A stretch of DNA of 64,000 nt from Bacillota bacterium (GCA_023418915.1 JAEZYU010000004.1:1-64000), one strand, 5' to 3'; positions 34,951 to 43,833 are shown, counted from the stretch's first letter. The notes: generated by a model not told the origin, from the sequence alone. Made by a program: numbers and translations.

Positions 34951-35028
34951 AGGCGGCGAGCAGACAGCAGTGTATGGCAACACTTCCCGTGCTGCGGGTG
35001 ATTAGCACATTGCAGTCTACAGCCGCCA
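34951..35028 (+). ncRNA. Possible structured RNA element
   Basis: Nested pairing: GGCGGC (34952-34957) with GCCGCC (35022-35027); a 12-position helix of 34962-34973 with 35007-35018 (one mismatch, one G-T); and an inner CCCG-TGCTG-CGGG hairpin at 34986-34998. No known riboswitch core (T-box, SAM, TPP, lysine, cobalamin) was recognised and no T-run follows. It could be a cis-RNA or part of a repeat. Confidence 0.35.
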
Positions 35029-35159
35029 GCCTTTCAAAGATGTGAGCGACGATTCCGGAATGCTGACTTGTGTTCATGTTTATATGAATTCTTTACAAAT
35101 GCATAAACATGCATTTTATGTAACCCATTGAAAATGTTATCAAATATTGATAGTATTAT

Positions 35160-35365
35160 ATTTGCCGTTTCAGGTAGGTGACATTCTACGGACACGCGGT
35201 ATTCAAGATAACAGCTTTTTTATGCTTCCCGAAGTATATCGCAGACCCTTTAGCACAGGTATTTTAGCGAATCAGGCTATGAAGCAGTAACCGGAACGGC
35301 TCAAGCAACTGGCTATGGCAAATAATACTTTCGGATCAACAGATTTATTTGTTGATTTGTATTAA
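35160..35365 (+). pseudogene. Remnant of an unidentified protein C-terminus
   Basis: One frame reads as plausible protein (LPFQVGDILRTRG, SFFMLPEVYRRPFSTGIL), then meets a TAA at 35288-35290 and continues PERLKQLAMANNTFGSTDLF to a final TAA at 35363-35365. There is no start codon with a ribosome site. The composition resembles coding sequence, but I do not recognise the family. Confidence 0.4.
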
Positions 35366-35380
35366 GCAATATTGTATTAT
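35352..35380 (+). promoter_or_regulatory. Sigma-A promoter for the opp operon
   Basis: TTGATT at 35352-35357, a 17-base spacer, and TATTAT at 35375-35380, 57 bases before oppB. It overlaps the end of the upstream gene remnant. Confidence 0.65.
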
Positions 35381-35436
35381 GTAAACTATCGACCTGAAAT
35401 TAGATGTTGTATTTTATATATTAGAGGGGTGTCTTA

Positions 35437-36354
35437 ATGGCGAATTATGTTATTAAAAGGGTCTTGCTTGCAGTAGTCACATTGTGGCTTGTTGCAACCA
35501 TAACTTTCGCATTGATGAATTTAGTTCCCGGCGGCCCTTTTCTTTCTGAGAAAACTCCGTCTGAAGCGACTTTAAAGGCTCTTAATGAAAAATATGGCCT
35601 TGATCAGCCATTAATAGTGCAATACAAAAACTACATGGAAAAAATGATTAAGGGCGACATGGGGCCATCACTCAAACAGAGAGGGCGTACTGTCAACCAG
35701 ATAATATCCAACGGATTCAAGGTATCAGCCAGAGTCGGAGGTATCTCAATCCTGGTAGCTATTCTGATAGGAGTGCCTCTCGGCAGTATAGCGGCATTGA
35801 ATAGAGGAAAATGGATCGATAACTCAATAATTGTAATTTCGACATGTGGCATAGCCGTACCAAGCTTTGTTGTTTCGACAGTCCTAATGATGATTTTGAG
35901 TGTGAAGCTGAATCTGCTGCCGACATATGGGCTTTCATCACCGCTGCATTACATCATGCCGGTGCTGGCTCTTTCATTCTATCCGTCATCCTACATCACA
36001 AGGCTTATGCGTTCGAGCATGCTGGAGGTGCTGGGACAGGATTATATGCGTACAGCAAATGCAAAAGGACTTTCGCAATTTAAAATGCTGTTCAAGCATG
36101 CCCTTCGAAATGCGATCCTTCCGGTTGTCACATATCTGGGACCGCTGCTTGCGTATACGCTTACAGGAAGCTTTGTCGTTGAGAAGATATTTACGATACC
36201 GGGATTGGGCAATGACTTTATAAGCTCGATCATAAACAGGGATTACACGCTCATAATGGGTACTACGATATTCCTTGCAGCTCTGATCATCACCATGAAC
36301 CTGATGGTCGACATTGCATACAAGCTGATAGACCCGAGAATTAAACTGAAATAG
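35437..36354 (+). CDS. oppB: Oligopeptide ABC transporter permease OppB
   Basis: A 305-residue membrane protein with six predicted helices and the binding-protein-dependent permease motif (YMRTANAKGLSQFKMLFKHALRNAILPV) that contacts the ATPases. The N-terminus (YVIKRVLLAVVTLWLVATITFALM...PGGPF) is typical of OppB/DppB. GAGGGG precedes ATG 35437. It is the first gene of a complete oppBCDFA set that imports peptides or dipeptides. Confidence 0.93.
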   Translation: MANYVIKRVLLAVVTLWLVATITFALMNLVPGGPFLSEKTPSEATLKALNEKYGLDQPLIVQYKNYMEKMIKGDMGPSLKQRGRTVNQIISNGFKVSARVGGISILVAILIGVPLGSIAALNRGKWIDNSIIVISTCGIAVPSFVVSTVLMMILSVKLNLLPTYGLSSPLHYIMPVLALSFYPSSYITRLMRSSMLEVLGQDYMRTANAKGLSQFKMLFKHALRNAILPVVTYLGPLLAYTLTGSFVVEKIFTIPGLGNDFISSIINRDYTLIMGTTIFLAALIITMNLMVDIAYKLIDPRIKLK

Positions 36355-36366
36355 GTGGTGAATAAG

Positions 36367-37431
36367 ATGGCGTCAAAACAAAAGACAGTAAATAAAAATC
36401 CATTCAGCCTTCAGCTTGATGTTTCAGATTTTATGCCGGCCGACAATGACGAGAAGCAGAGCCTTGTCGTAATGAGAAAGAGCGTCAGTTTCTGGCGTGA
36501 CGGCCTTCGCCGGTTCAGAAGGAACAAAATAGCTATGGTAAGCCTGATAGTTATCATATTTGTAATGATATTTGCGTTCATATTACCGAGCTTTTATCCT
36601 TATTCATATGAACAGCAGATAAGGGGAAGCGAGAACCTGGCTCCTATGCAGTACTCTGAGCAGGAGCTCGCAATCAAAGCCCAGGGTGAGAGTGTATTCC
36701 CTCATATACTCGGTACCGATTCACTTGGACGTGATACAATGATCCGCCTTATGATGGGAAGCCGCGTATCACTGCTGGTTGGTATTGTAGCCAGCGTACT
36801 GGTACTTCTGATAGGTTCACTGTATGGATCCGTTGCAGGGTACTTTGGCGGTAAGGTGGACATGATTATGATGCGTCTGGTAGACATAATATATACCGTG
36901 CCTGATATACTGATAATAATATTGCTTATGGTTACCTTGAAGTACCCACTGCAGAATCTTGCAGATTCCGTGCCTGGTTTCAGCTGGATCAATACAATAG
37001 GCGTGGGATTGATATGTATATTTATTGTATTTGCGCTGCTTTACTGGGTCGGTATGGCCAGGATCGTCCGAAGCCAGATACTGACTCTGAAGGAACAGGA
37101 ATTTGTAACAGCGGCAAAAGCATTGGGAGCAAGTCATGGCAGAATAATTAAGAAGCATCTTTTAACTAACTGTATGGGCACATTGATCGTAACAACGACA
37201 CTACAGATACCTTCGTCAATTTTTACTGAAAGCTTCCTCAGCTTCATCGGTATCGGTGTGGCAGCTCCAATGCCGTCTCTGGGATCCATGGCGTCACAGG
37301 CCATCGGAGGCATTACCTCCTATCCATATAGACTTCTTGCGCCGGCTATCATGATCAGCTTGATAATATTATCCTTCAACCTGATTGGAGACGGACTGAG
37401 AGATGCGTTTGACCCGAAACTGAAGAACTAG
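36367..37431 (+). CDS. oppC: Oligopeptide ABC transporter permease OppC
   Basis: A 354-residue partner permease. It has a 40-residue cytoplasmic N-terminus, a first helix (IAMVSLIVIIFVMIFAFIL), the OppC periplasmic loop with HILGTDSLGRD, and the EAA-like loop EFVTAAKALGASHGRIIKKHLLTN. Six membrane helices are predicted. GGTGGTG lies 6 bases before ATG 36367; upstream GTG codons lack their own ribosome site. Confidence 0.93.
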   Translation: MASKQKTVNKNPFSLQLDVSDFMPADNDEKQSLVVMRKSVSFWRDGLRRFRRNKIAMVSLIVIIFVMIFAFILPSFYPYSYEQQIRGSENLAPMQYSEQELAIKAQGESVFPHILGTDSLGRDTMIRLMMGSRVSLLVGIVASVLVLLIGSLYGSVAGYFGGKVDMIMMRLVDIIYTVPDILIIILLMVTLKYPLQNLADSVPGFSWINTIGVGLICIFIVFALLYWVGMARIVRSQILTLKEQEFVTAAKALGASHGRIIKKHLLTNCMGTLIVTTTLQIPSSIFTESFLSFIGIGVAAPMPSLGSMASQAIGGITSYPYRLLAPAIMISLIILSFNLIGDGLRDAFDPKLKN

Positions 37432-37449
37432 TGAACTGAGGTGGGAATG

Positions 37450-38451
37450 ATGAGTAAAACACTGCTTGATATAAAGAATCTGCGACTCTCCTTTTTTACG
37501 CCCGCTGGAGAGGTAAAGGCTCTGAATGATGTTTCGATAAAGATGGAAGAAGGCGACGTTTTAGGTATCGTCGGGGAGAGCGGAAGCGGAAAGAGCGTTA
37601 CTGCATATTCTCTGATGGGCCTCACTGCGCATCCCGGACGGATCATAGGGGGTACGATCGATTTCAATGGACACAGGATCAATGAATTGTCTGAGATCGA
37701 TATGCGAAAGATAAGGGGCAATGAGGTAAGCATAATATTCCAGGATCCTATGACGAGCCTGAACCCTGTATATACAATTGGCAATCAGATAATGGAAGTC
37801 ATACTTCTGCATACCGACAAGGACAAGAAGCAAGCGTATGATCGCGCTGTGGAGCTGCTGATGCTTGTCGGCATAAATGAGCCCGAAAAGAGGATGAAGC
37901 AATATCCTCATGAATTGTCGGGAGGTATGCGTCAAAGAGTCATGATAGCCATTGCGCTTGCGTGCGAACCCAAGCTGCTGATTGCCGATGAACCGACGAC
38001 TGCGCTGGATGTGACCATCCAGGCACAGATTTTAGAACTGATGATAGAACTTAAGAATAAAATCGGCATGTCAATTATTATGATCACGCATGATCTTGGC
38101 ATCGTGGCGAACATGTGCCAGAAGATCGCAGTTATGTATGCTGGTAAAATTGTAGAGTACGGTACTGCCGATGAAATATTTTACGATCCAAAGCATGAGT
38201 ATACAAAAGGATTACTTCGCAGTATACCAAAACTGACCGACAAGGAGCACAAAAAGCTGGTCCCTATAGAGGGAACACCGGTCGATATGCTCAATCCGCC
38301 TGCCGGATGCCCTTTCGCACCTCGATGTGAATGCTGTATGAAGATATGCTTAAAGCAGATGCCGGAATATACGGACATATCTGAGGACCACTATAGCGCA
38401 TGCTGGCTTTTACAGAAGGAAGAATTCGGTAAGAAGGGGGGAAGAGCATGA
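37450..38451 (+). CDS. oppD: Oligopeptide ABC transporter ATPase OppD
   Basis: A 333-residue ATPase with Walker A GESGSGKS near residue 40, Q-loop IIFQDPMTSLNP, signature LSGGMRQR, Walker B LLIADEPTTALD and switch His in MITHDLG. The C-terminal oligopeptide-transporter extension (GCPFAPRCECCMKIC) carries the cysteine set that in this family may bind a [4Fe-4S] cluster. GAGGTGG precedes the ATG pair at 37447/37450. It overlaps oppF by ATGA. Confidence 0.93.
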   Translation: MSKTLLDIKNLRLSFFTPAGEVKALNDVSIKMEEGDVLGIVGESGSGKSVTAYSLMGLTAHPGRIIGGTIDFNGHRINELSEIDMRKIRGNEVSIIFQDPMTSLNPVYTIGNQIMEVILLHTDKDKKQAYDRAVELLMLVGINEPEKRMKQYPHELSGGMRQRVMIAIALACEPKLLIADEPTTALDVTIQAQILELMIELKNKIGMSIIMITHDLGIVANMCQKIAVMYAGKIVEYGTADEIFYDPKHEYTKGLLRSIPKLTDKEHKKLVPIEGTPVDMLNPPAGCPFAPRCECCMKICLKQMPEYTDISEDHYSACWLLQKEEFGKKGGRA

Positions 38452-39416
38452 ACAGACTGGTAGAAGTTAAAAATCTGAAGCAGTACTTTCGTACCGGAGG
38501 AAGCGTTTTTCATCCGATGTATGTAAAGGCGGTAGATGATGTGAGCTTTTATATAAACAAGGGTGAGACACTTGGCCTTGTCGGAGAGAGCGGCTGTGGA
38601 AAAACGACTACAGGTCGTACGCTTCTCAGGCTCTACGAACCGACGGAAGGCCAGATCATTTATGACGGCGTCGATATTACAAAGGCTGATATGATGCCCT
38701 ACAGGCGCAGAATGCAGATCGTTTTCCAGGATCCGTACGCCAGCCTTGATCCAAGGATGACTGTAGGAGATATAGTTGGCGAAGCTATAGATATTCACAA
38801 ACTGACTCCGAGCAAAAACGAGAGGAAAGAAAAAATATACGCAATGCTCGAGCGTGTAGGATTGAACAGTGAGCATGCAAATCGTTATCCGCATGAGTTC
38901 TCCGGCGGCCAGCGCCAGCGTATCGGCATAGCGCGCGCTCTTGCTGTGGACCCTGAATTTATTGTGTGTGACGAGCCGATTTCTGCACTTGATGTTTCAA
39001 TACAGGCCCAGGTGGTAAATATGTTTGAAGAATTGCAGCAGGATCTGGGTCTGACATACCTGTTCATTGCACATGACTTGAATGTGGTAAAACACATCAG
39101 TAACAGAATTGGGGTAATGTACCTCGGCAAGCTGGTAGAACTGGCAGACAGCTATGAACTGACGTTCCATAATCTGCATCCTTATACCAAATCACTGATT
39201 TCAGCCATACCGATCCCGGATCCGGTTGAAAGCCGAAACAAGAAAAGGATAGTACTGGAGGGAGACGTACCAAGTCCGCTGAATCCGCCATCGGGATGCA
39301 GGTTCAGAACAAGATGCCGTTATGCGACGGAGCTCTGTGCTCAGCAGGAGCCTGAATTCAAGGAAGTTTCACCGGGACATCATGTTGCATGCCATCATAT
39401 TGACAAAGTTAACTGA
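38448..39416 (+). CDS. oppF: Oligopeptide ABC transporter ATPase OppF
   Basis: A 322-residue second ATPase. The Walker A motif is GESGCGKTT, the signature FSGGQRQR, Walker B FIVCDEPISALD and the switch FIAHDLNVV. The C-terminal region GCRFRTRCRYATELC is the peptide-transporter cysteine motif. OppD and OppF form the ATPase heterodimer. Confidence 0.93.
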   Translation: MNRLVEVKNLKQYFRTGGSVFHPMYVKAVDDVSFYINKGETLGLVGESGCGKTTTGRTLLRLYEPTEGQIIYDGVDITKADMMPYRRRMQIVFQDPYASLDPRMTVGDIVGEAIDIHKLTPSKNERKEKIYAMLERVGLNSEHANRYPHEFSGGQRQRIGIARALAVDPEFIVCDEPISALDVSIQAQVVNMFEELQQDLGLTYLFIAHDLNVVKHISNRIGVMYLGKLVELADSYELTFHNLHPYTKSLISAIPIPDPVESRNKKRIVLEGDVPSPLNPPSGCRFRTRCRYATELCAQQEPEFKEVSPGHHVACHHIDKVN

Positions 39417-39553
39417 CATATAAAAAATAAACTGTATTAAATGCCGTCATTCAGGGGGAATATATCAAATATAATATATTTGGGATACTACTCCTGAATG
39501 CTTGCATTTTAATAAATACGGTACATATGTACTGAAAAATAGGAGGAAATTTT

Positions 39554-41152
39554 ATGAAAAGAAAAGCAGCACTTCTAATCTCACTTGTGCTCGTATGCAG
39601 CTTGCTTTTCACTGCTTGTGCCGGCGGAGGCAACGCAGGAAAAGCAGACACTCTTACAGTCTGTGTCGGACCTGATCCTGACACGATCGACCCGGCTCTG
39701 AACTCTGCGGTTGATGGTGCAACATTGATCATTCATGGGTTCGAAGGCCTTATGACTCTTGACAAAAACGGTACGCCCGTACCGGGACAGGCAAAGTCAT
39801 ATGATGTCAGCGAAGACGGAACAGTTTACACATTCCACCTGCGTGACGGTCTTAAGTGGAGTGATGGAAAGGCTCTTACAGCAAACGATTTCGTTTACTC
39901 GTGGAACCGTGCAATCTCACCTGATACAGCGGCAGATTATTCCTACATGTTTGAAGTAATTGAAGGCTTTGAAGATGGGAAATTGAACATTACAGCATCC
40001 GACGACAAAACATTCGTAGTCAAGCTTAATAATGCAGTTCCGTATTTCCTCGAACTCTGCGCATTCCCGACCTATTCACCTGTACGCCAGGATTTGATTG
40101 AAGAGCATGGTGACGCATGGGCAGTAGATGCAAAGACATATATAGGAAATGGTCCATATAAGATGACCGAATGGGTTCCGGGATCACATATGATCTATGA
40201 AAAGAACAAGAATTACTGGGATCATAAAAACCTTGGAACTGAGAAAATCAAATTTGTCCTTATGGAAGACGATAATGCAATACTCAATGCATTCCAGCAG
40301 GACGAAATATTGTTTGCAGACCAAATGCCGAACGACGAAATAGATGCATGGAGAGAAAAACCGGAGTTCAACCTTGAAGGACAGCTTGGAACATATTATA
40401 TATCCTTCAACACACAGAAAGCTCCGATGGACAATCCAAAGGTGCGTAAAGCCTTGCTGCTTGCCATAGACCGTGATTTCATATGTGTCAACATAGGAAA
40501 GTCAGGTCAGGAGCCTGCTGGCGCATATGTGCCGACAGGACTGTCTGATGCAGATCCTACAAAGGAATTCCGCGATGTCGGCGGCAACTACTATGATCCT
40601 ACCAAGGCAGGCAATGAAGCTAACCTGGAAGAAGCAAAGAAGCTGCTTGCAGAAGCAGGGTTCCCGAATGGCGAAGGACTTCCGACAATGGAATATCTCT
40701 ATAACGAAGGAACCGGACATCAGCAGATAGGCGAAGCTATACAGGATATGTGGAAGAAGATCGGCGTCAATATCACGCTGGTTTCACAGGAGTGGAACAC
40801 ATTCCTCAACACACGTAAAAACGGTGAATACTATATTGCACGTAACGGATGGCTCGGCGATTATAATGACCCGATCTCATTCCTTGACATGTGGATCACA
40901 GGCAGCGGCAACAATGATGCTCAGTGGAGCAATGCCGAATATGACGATCTTATAAAGAGAGTCAAGACTTCAACTGATCCCGAAGAGCGCTACAAGCTGA
41001 TGCATGAAGCTGAAGATATAATATTCGAGGAAAGCATGCTTTGCCCAATCTACTATTATGTAGACCTGTACCTGATCAATCAGAAGGTCGAAGGCTTCTA
41101 CTCATCACCGCTGGGTTACAAATACTTCATGTATGCAACAGTTCCATCCTAA
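39554..41152 (+). CDS. oppA: Oligopeptide-binding lipoprotein OppA
   Basis: A 532-residue solute-binding lipoprotein (SBP family 5). The signal peptide MKRKAALLISLVLVCSLLFTAC ends in a lipobox with Cys22, which would be lipidated. The mature domain starts LTVCVGPDPDTIDPALNSAVDGA and contains the family motif YTFHLRDGLKWSDGKALTANDFVYSW. AGGAGG lies 8 bases before ATG 39554. It is last in the operon and is followed by a strong terminator, an arrangement that often lets the binding protein be expressed at a higher level. Confidence 0.94.
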   Translation: MKRKAALLISLVLVCSLLFTACAGGGNAGKADTLTVCVGPDPDTIDPALNSAVDGATLIIHGFEGLMTLDKNGTPVPGQAKSYDVSEDGTVYTFHLRDGLKWSDGKALTANDFVYSWNRAISPDTAADYSYMFEVIEGFEDGKLNITASDDKTFVVKLNNAVPYFLELCAFPTYSPVRQDLIEEHGDAWAVDAKTYIGNGPYKMTEWVPGSHMIYEKNKNYWDHKNLGTEKIKFVLMEDDNAILNAFQQDEILFADQMPNDEIDAWREKPEFNLEGQLGTYYISFNTQKAPMDNPKVRKALLLAIDRDFICVNIGKSGQEPAGAYVPTGLSDADPTKEFRDVGGNYYDPTKAGNEANLEEAKKLLAEAGFPNGEGLPTMEYLYNEGTGHQQIGEAIQDMWKKIGVNITLVSQEWNTFLNTRKNGEYYIARNGWLGDYNDPISFLDMWITGSGNNDAQWSNAEYDDLIKRVKTSTDPEERYKLMHEAEDIIFEESMLCPIYYYVDLYLINQKVEGFYSSPLGYKYFMYATVPS

Positions 41153-41175
41153 CGGTAACGTATACACATAACCAA

Positions 41176-41210
41176 TAAAGGGACCGGCTCATAAAGCCGG
41201 TCCCTTTTTA
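41176..41210 (+). terminator. Rho-independent terminator of the opp operon
   Basis: AAAGGGACCGGCT-CATAA-AGCCGGTCCCTTTTT: a 13-base stem, GC-rich at the loop side, with a T-run. Confidence 0.93.
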
Positions 41211-41230
41211 ACAGCATAAACTGCATTATC

Positions 41231-41296
41231 AAAGGGACAGTTCTTGTGATTATATCGTCTCACCGACTCGGTGATAATCACAAGAACTGTCCCTTT
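41231..41296. repeat. Perfect 23-bp inverted repeat (REP-like, GGGACAGTTCTTGTG)
   Basis: Arms 41231-41253 and 41274-41296 are exact inverse copies starting AAAGGGACAGTTCTTGTGAT; a CACCG-ACT-CGGTG hairpin lies in the loop. GGGACAGTTCTTGTG-type palindromes are dispersed in many Firmicute genomes. Other GGGAC fragments here are at 44765 and 62485. Confidence 0.85.
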
Positions 41297-41322
41297 TATC
41301 GGAGAACCGTCCATTGAACTAT

Positions 41323-41961
41323 TTATCTGATCTTCGAATATCTGCCTTCAACTTTACCTATTGTCACGATCTCATCGGGGGTGAAGTTATCCTTGTCAAT
41401 AATGCTCAAATCAGCTTTGAGAGTGATCGTCCCATCACTTTGCGGATAATATCTCCTCAGCAGCGCACGTGTTTCATAGAACACAAGCGCTATGTCCCCG
41501 GATTCCGGCTCTGCCTTCGTATTAACCAATATAGTATCGTCTTCTCCAAAGCCGCTTTCTGTCAAACCGTCGCTGGGACATTCAAACAGGAAGTAATTGC
41601 CGCCTTCTTCAAGCACTTCCGGTGAAATGGGATGATACTTTACAATATTATATATATTCGTAAGATCATCTAAATTCCTCGTGCTTATTTTCTTTATTCT
41701 TGGAATGAACACAGGCTTTGTATACATCTGATCATCAGGGGATACCAGCTGTATAGACCTTGCTGCTCCGAGCTGCCTCTTGATAACGCCCTTCTGCTCA
41801 AGTCTGTTAAGTATGCCCTGTACTGCTCCCGGAGTTTTTTCTCCGACAAGTTCACCTATTTCACGTACCGTTGGCGGTATACCGTTGATTGTGATATAAG
41901 ATTCAATAACTGAATACACCTTTTTTTGTTTAGCAGTTAAACTGCTGTAGTTGGATATCAT
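41323..41961 (-). CDS. LexA-fold repressor lacking self-cleavage residues
   Basis: A 212-residue protein with LexA architecture: an N-terminal winged helix (LTAKQKKVYSVIESYITINGIPPTVREIGELVG, then TPGAVQGILNRLEQKGVIKR) and a C-terminal S24-like domain (GGNYFLFECPSDGLTESGFGEDDTILV; GDIALVFYETRALLRRYY). Aligned with LexA, the catalytic Ser is Gly132, the Lys is Arg169, and the Ala-Gly cleavage site is Thr94-Arg95, so RecA-stimulated self-cleavage should not occur. It is divergent from iadA, and a perfect 24-bp palindrome lies between them. It is probably a local regulator of cyanophycin genes rather than the SOS repressor. Confidence 0.85.
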   Translation of the reverse strand: MISNYSSLTAKQKKVYSVIESYITINGIPPTVREIGELVGEKTPGAVQGILNRLEQKGVIKRQLGAARSIQLVSPDDQMYTKPVFIPRIKKISTRNLDDLTNIYNIVKYHPISPEVLEEGGNYFLFECPSDGLTESGFGEDDTILVNTKAEPESGDIALVFYETRALLRRYYPQSDGTITLKADLSIIDKDNFTPDEIVTIGKVEGRYSKIR

Positions 41962-42036
41962 TTTATCACCCTTTGTATTATTTACTTTACATAATCAAAA
42001 AACAGTTTAACAAATTTATATTAAATAATCAAATCA

Positions 42037-42060
42037 TAAATTAACAGTACTGTTAATTTA
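42037..42060. promoter_or_regulatory. 24-bp perfect palindromic operator candidate
   Basis: TAAATTAACAGT at 42037-42048 is followed by its exact inverse at 42049-42060. A related half-site AAATTAACAG lies at 42088-42097, within a possible iadA promoter (TTGAAA 42083, TACATT 42105). The site sits in the 294-bp divergent region between the LexA-like gene and iadA, where an autoregulated repressor should bind. Confidence 0.7.
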
Positions 42061-42255
42061 GTACATTATAATGTTATAACAATTGAAAATTAACAGATTA
42101 TTAATACATTTTTAATATCATTGTAAAAAAGTTCACATGTATATAGGCTATTGTTTCGGTAAAAATACTAAAATGTCTTGGTTCATATTTATCAAGCATC
42201 TGTACAGAAACGATAAGCAGCATGTATATGGCTGCAGCACGGGGAAGGGAGCCAT

Positions 42256-43392
42256 ATGTTCAGGCTTTTAAAGAATGTTGAGCTTTATGCACCGGAATAT
42301 ATTGGGGTACGAGACATTTTGACTGCATTTGGCAAGATTGCCATAGTGTCAGACGATATAAAAACAGCACAGCCGCTGCAGGCAGAAATAACGGATTGCA
42401 GCGGAACGGTTGCCATCCCGGGCTTGATAGACCAGCATGTGCATATTACCGGCGGAGGGGGCGAAAGGGGTCCAGAAAGCATAATAGGGCCTATCTGTAC
42501 CGATGAGCTGGTCAAAGCAGGCACAACAACTGTGGTTGGGATCCTCGGAGATGATGGCGTCGGTAAAAGTATGCAGAACCTGCTTATGAAGGCACGCTCT
42601 CTGGAGACTGACGGACTGACTGCCTATATCTACACCGGTAATTATGGTATACCCCCTGTAACAATAACTGGCAGGGTACTGACCGATATCGCAATAGTCG
42701 ATAAGGTTATCGGTGCCGGAGAAATAGCGATCTCTGACTTCCGCTCCTCGTATCCGACAAGAGATGAGCTGGCCAAATTGGCACATGAGGCTGTTACAGG
42801 AGGTATGCTGGGTAAAAAAGCGGGAGTTGTACATCTGCATGTAGGTGATGGCAAAGCGGGTCTTTCGCCGCTTTTGGATCTGCTTGAAGTAACGGATTTT
42901 CCTGTTTCAATGTTTATACCCACTCATTTAAATAGAAACAAGAACCTTTTTGAGCAGGCAGTGAACTACCATGACAACGGAGGGATCATAGACCTGACCG
43001 CCGGTGAGAACACCAAAGCAGGGGTGAGTGTGCCCGAATGCATGAAAAGGTTGATAAATAGCGCCAGAGGGCTGGAAAATGTAACAGTATCCTCTGACGG
43101 AAACGGAAGCGGTGCAGGTGATTCTCAAACGGAGACAGGAAGTGTCATGGCCCTTTTCAATGATTTTAGAACAGCAGTGAAGGATCACGGCCTTCCTATG
43201 ACGCCGATACTTAAAACAATAACTGAAAATGTTGCAAAGGTACTGAAGCTGTATCCGGTAAAGGGAAGGATCGCTGCCGGCAGTGATGCTGATATACTGT
43301 TGATTGACAAAGTGTCCTTCGAACCCAAAATGTTATTTTCCAGAGGCAGGCTGCTCCTTTCTGATGGGAAGCCGGTCAAGACACAGAATTGA
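42256..43392 (+). CDS. iadA: Isoaspartyl dipeptidase (beta-aspartyl peptidase)
   Basis: A 378-residue amidohydrolase that cleaves beta-aspartyl dipeptides, including beta-Asp-Arg released from cyanophycin. The metal motif HVHITGGGGERGP is near residue 59; VVHLHVGDGKAGL, FIPTHLNRNKNLFEQA and SSDGNGSG hold further metal or substrate residues. The length is close to E. coli IadA (390). GGGAAGGGAG precedes ATG 42256. It is co-oriented with the cyanophycinase and synthetase genes, which gives the last step of cyanophycin use. Confidence 0.93.
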   Translation: MFRLLKNVELYAPEYIGVRDILTAFGKIAIVSDDIKTAQPLQAEITDCSGTVAIPGLIDQHVHITGGGGERGPESIIGPICTDELVKAGTTTVVGILGDDGVGKSMQNLLMKARSLETDGLTAYIYTGNYGIPPVTITGRVLTDIAIVDKVIGAGEIAISDFRSSYPTRDELAKLAHEAVTGGMLGKKAGVVHLHVGDGKAGLSPLLDLLEVTDFPVSMFIPTHLNRNKNLFEQAVNYHDNGGIIDLTAGENTKAGVSVPECMKRLINSARGLENVTVSSDGNGSGAGDSQTETGSVMALFNDFRTAVKDHGLPMTPILKTITENVAKVLKLYPVKGRIAAGSDADILLIDKVSFEPKMLFSRGRLLLSDGKPVKTQN

Positions 43393-43465
43393 CGACAAAA
43401 ATTTACACTCATAAGCATGTATATACTTAATACGAGTTTTAAAGAATAAGCATTGAGGTGATCAA

Positions 43466-43741
43466 ATGGATAATATAGACCAAACCGATATGAAATGCAG
43501 AACTGGTTCAAAAACAGGTATCTTTTTTACTATTGCAGCAGGATGGATCGCAGCGGTCATTTCATTATTAAGATATCCTTTCATTTTTGGAGCTGCAGCA
43601 ATAATACTTGGTATTTGGATAAGCAAAAGCGGAAGCAGAGCCGGAATGCCTCTTATTGCTGCCAGCATTCTGTTAATGGCGGCAGGTCTGATGTTTGACA
43701 GTGTACTATATGAATATCTAAAAAATGCTGTTGGCATCTGA
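43466..43741 (+). CDS. Small membrane protein in the cyanophycin cluster
   Basis: A 91-residue protein with a polar N-terminus of about 18 residues and three hydrophobic stretches (IFFTIAAGWIAAVISLL, YPFIFGAAAIILGIWI, MPLIAASILLMAAGLMF). No family is recognised. GAGGTGA lies 5 bases before ATG 43466, so translation is likely. The position between iadA and cphB suggests a role linked to cyanophycin breakdown, for example membrane association or transport, but this is inference. Confidence 0.7.
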   Translation: MDNIDQTDMKCRTGSKTGIFFTIAAGWIAAVISLLRYPFIFGAAAIILGIWISKSGSRAGMPLIAASILLMAAGLMFDSVLYEYLKNAVGI

Positions 43742-43833
43742 CGGGCTTGGTACCGGCACTATTGTCCGGTAAAGGGGCTGATGATACGCTGCAGCGCAAT
43801 TCCATGTAAACCACCAGGGAGACGGTGAGCTCA

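Larger units (their letters stand above)
34807..35436. other. 630-bp intergenic region with a structured segment, a gene remnant and the opp promoter
   Basis: It contains a multi-stem segment (34951-35028), a decayed coding remnant (35160-35365), an imperfect palindromic AT-rich stretch (ATGTTTAT...ATAAACAT, about 35076-35110) and a sigma-A promoter (35352-35380). No intact protein gene was found. Confidence 0.7.

Noticed and set aside
34951..35436. T-box or other known riboswitch before the opp operon
   Set aside because: The T-box sequence (TGGNACCGCG) and the cores of SAM, TPP, lysine, cobalamin and c-di-GMP riboswitches were not found; only an unassigned structured segment is reported.
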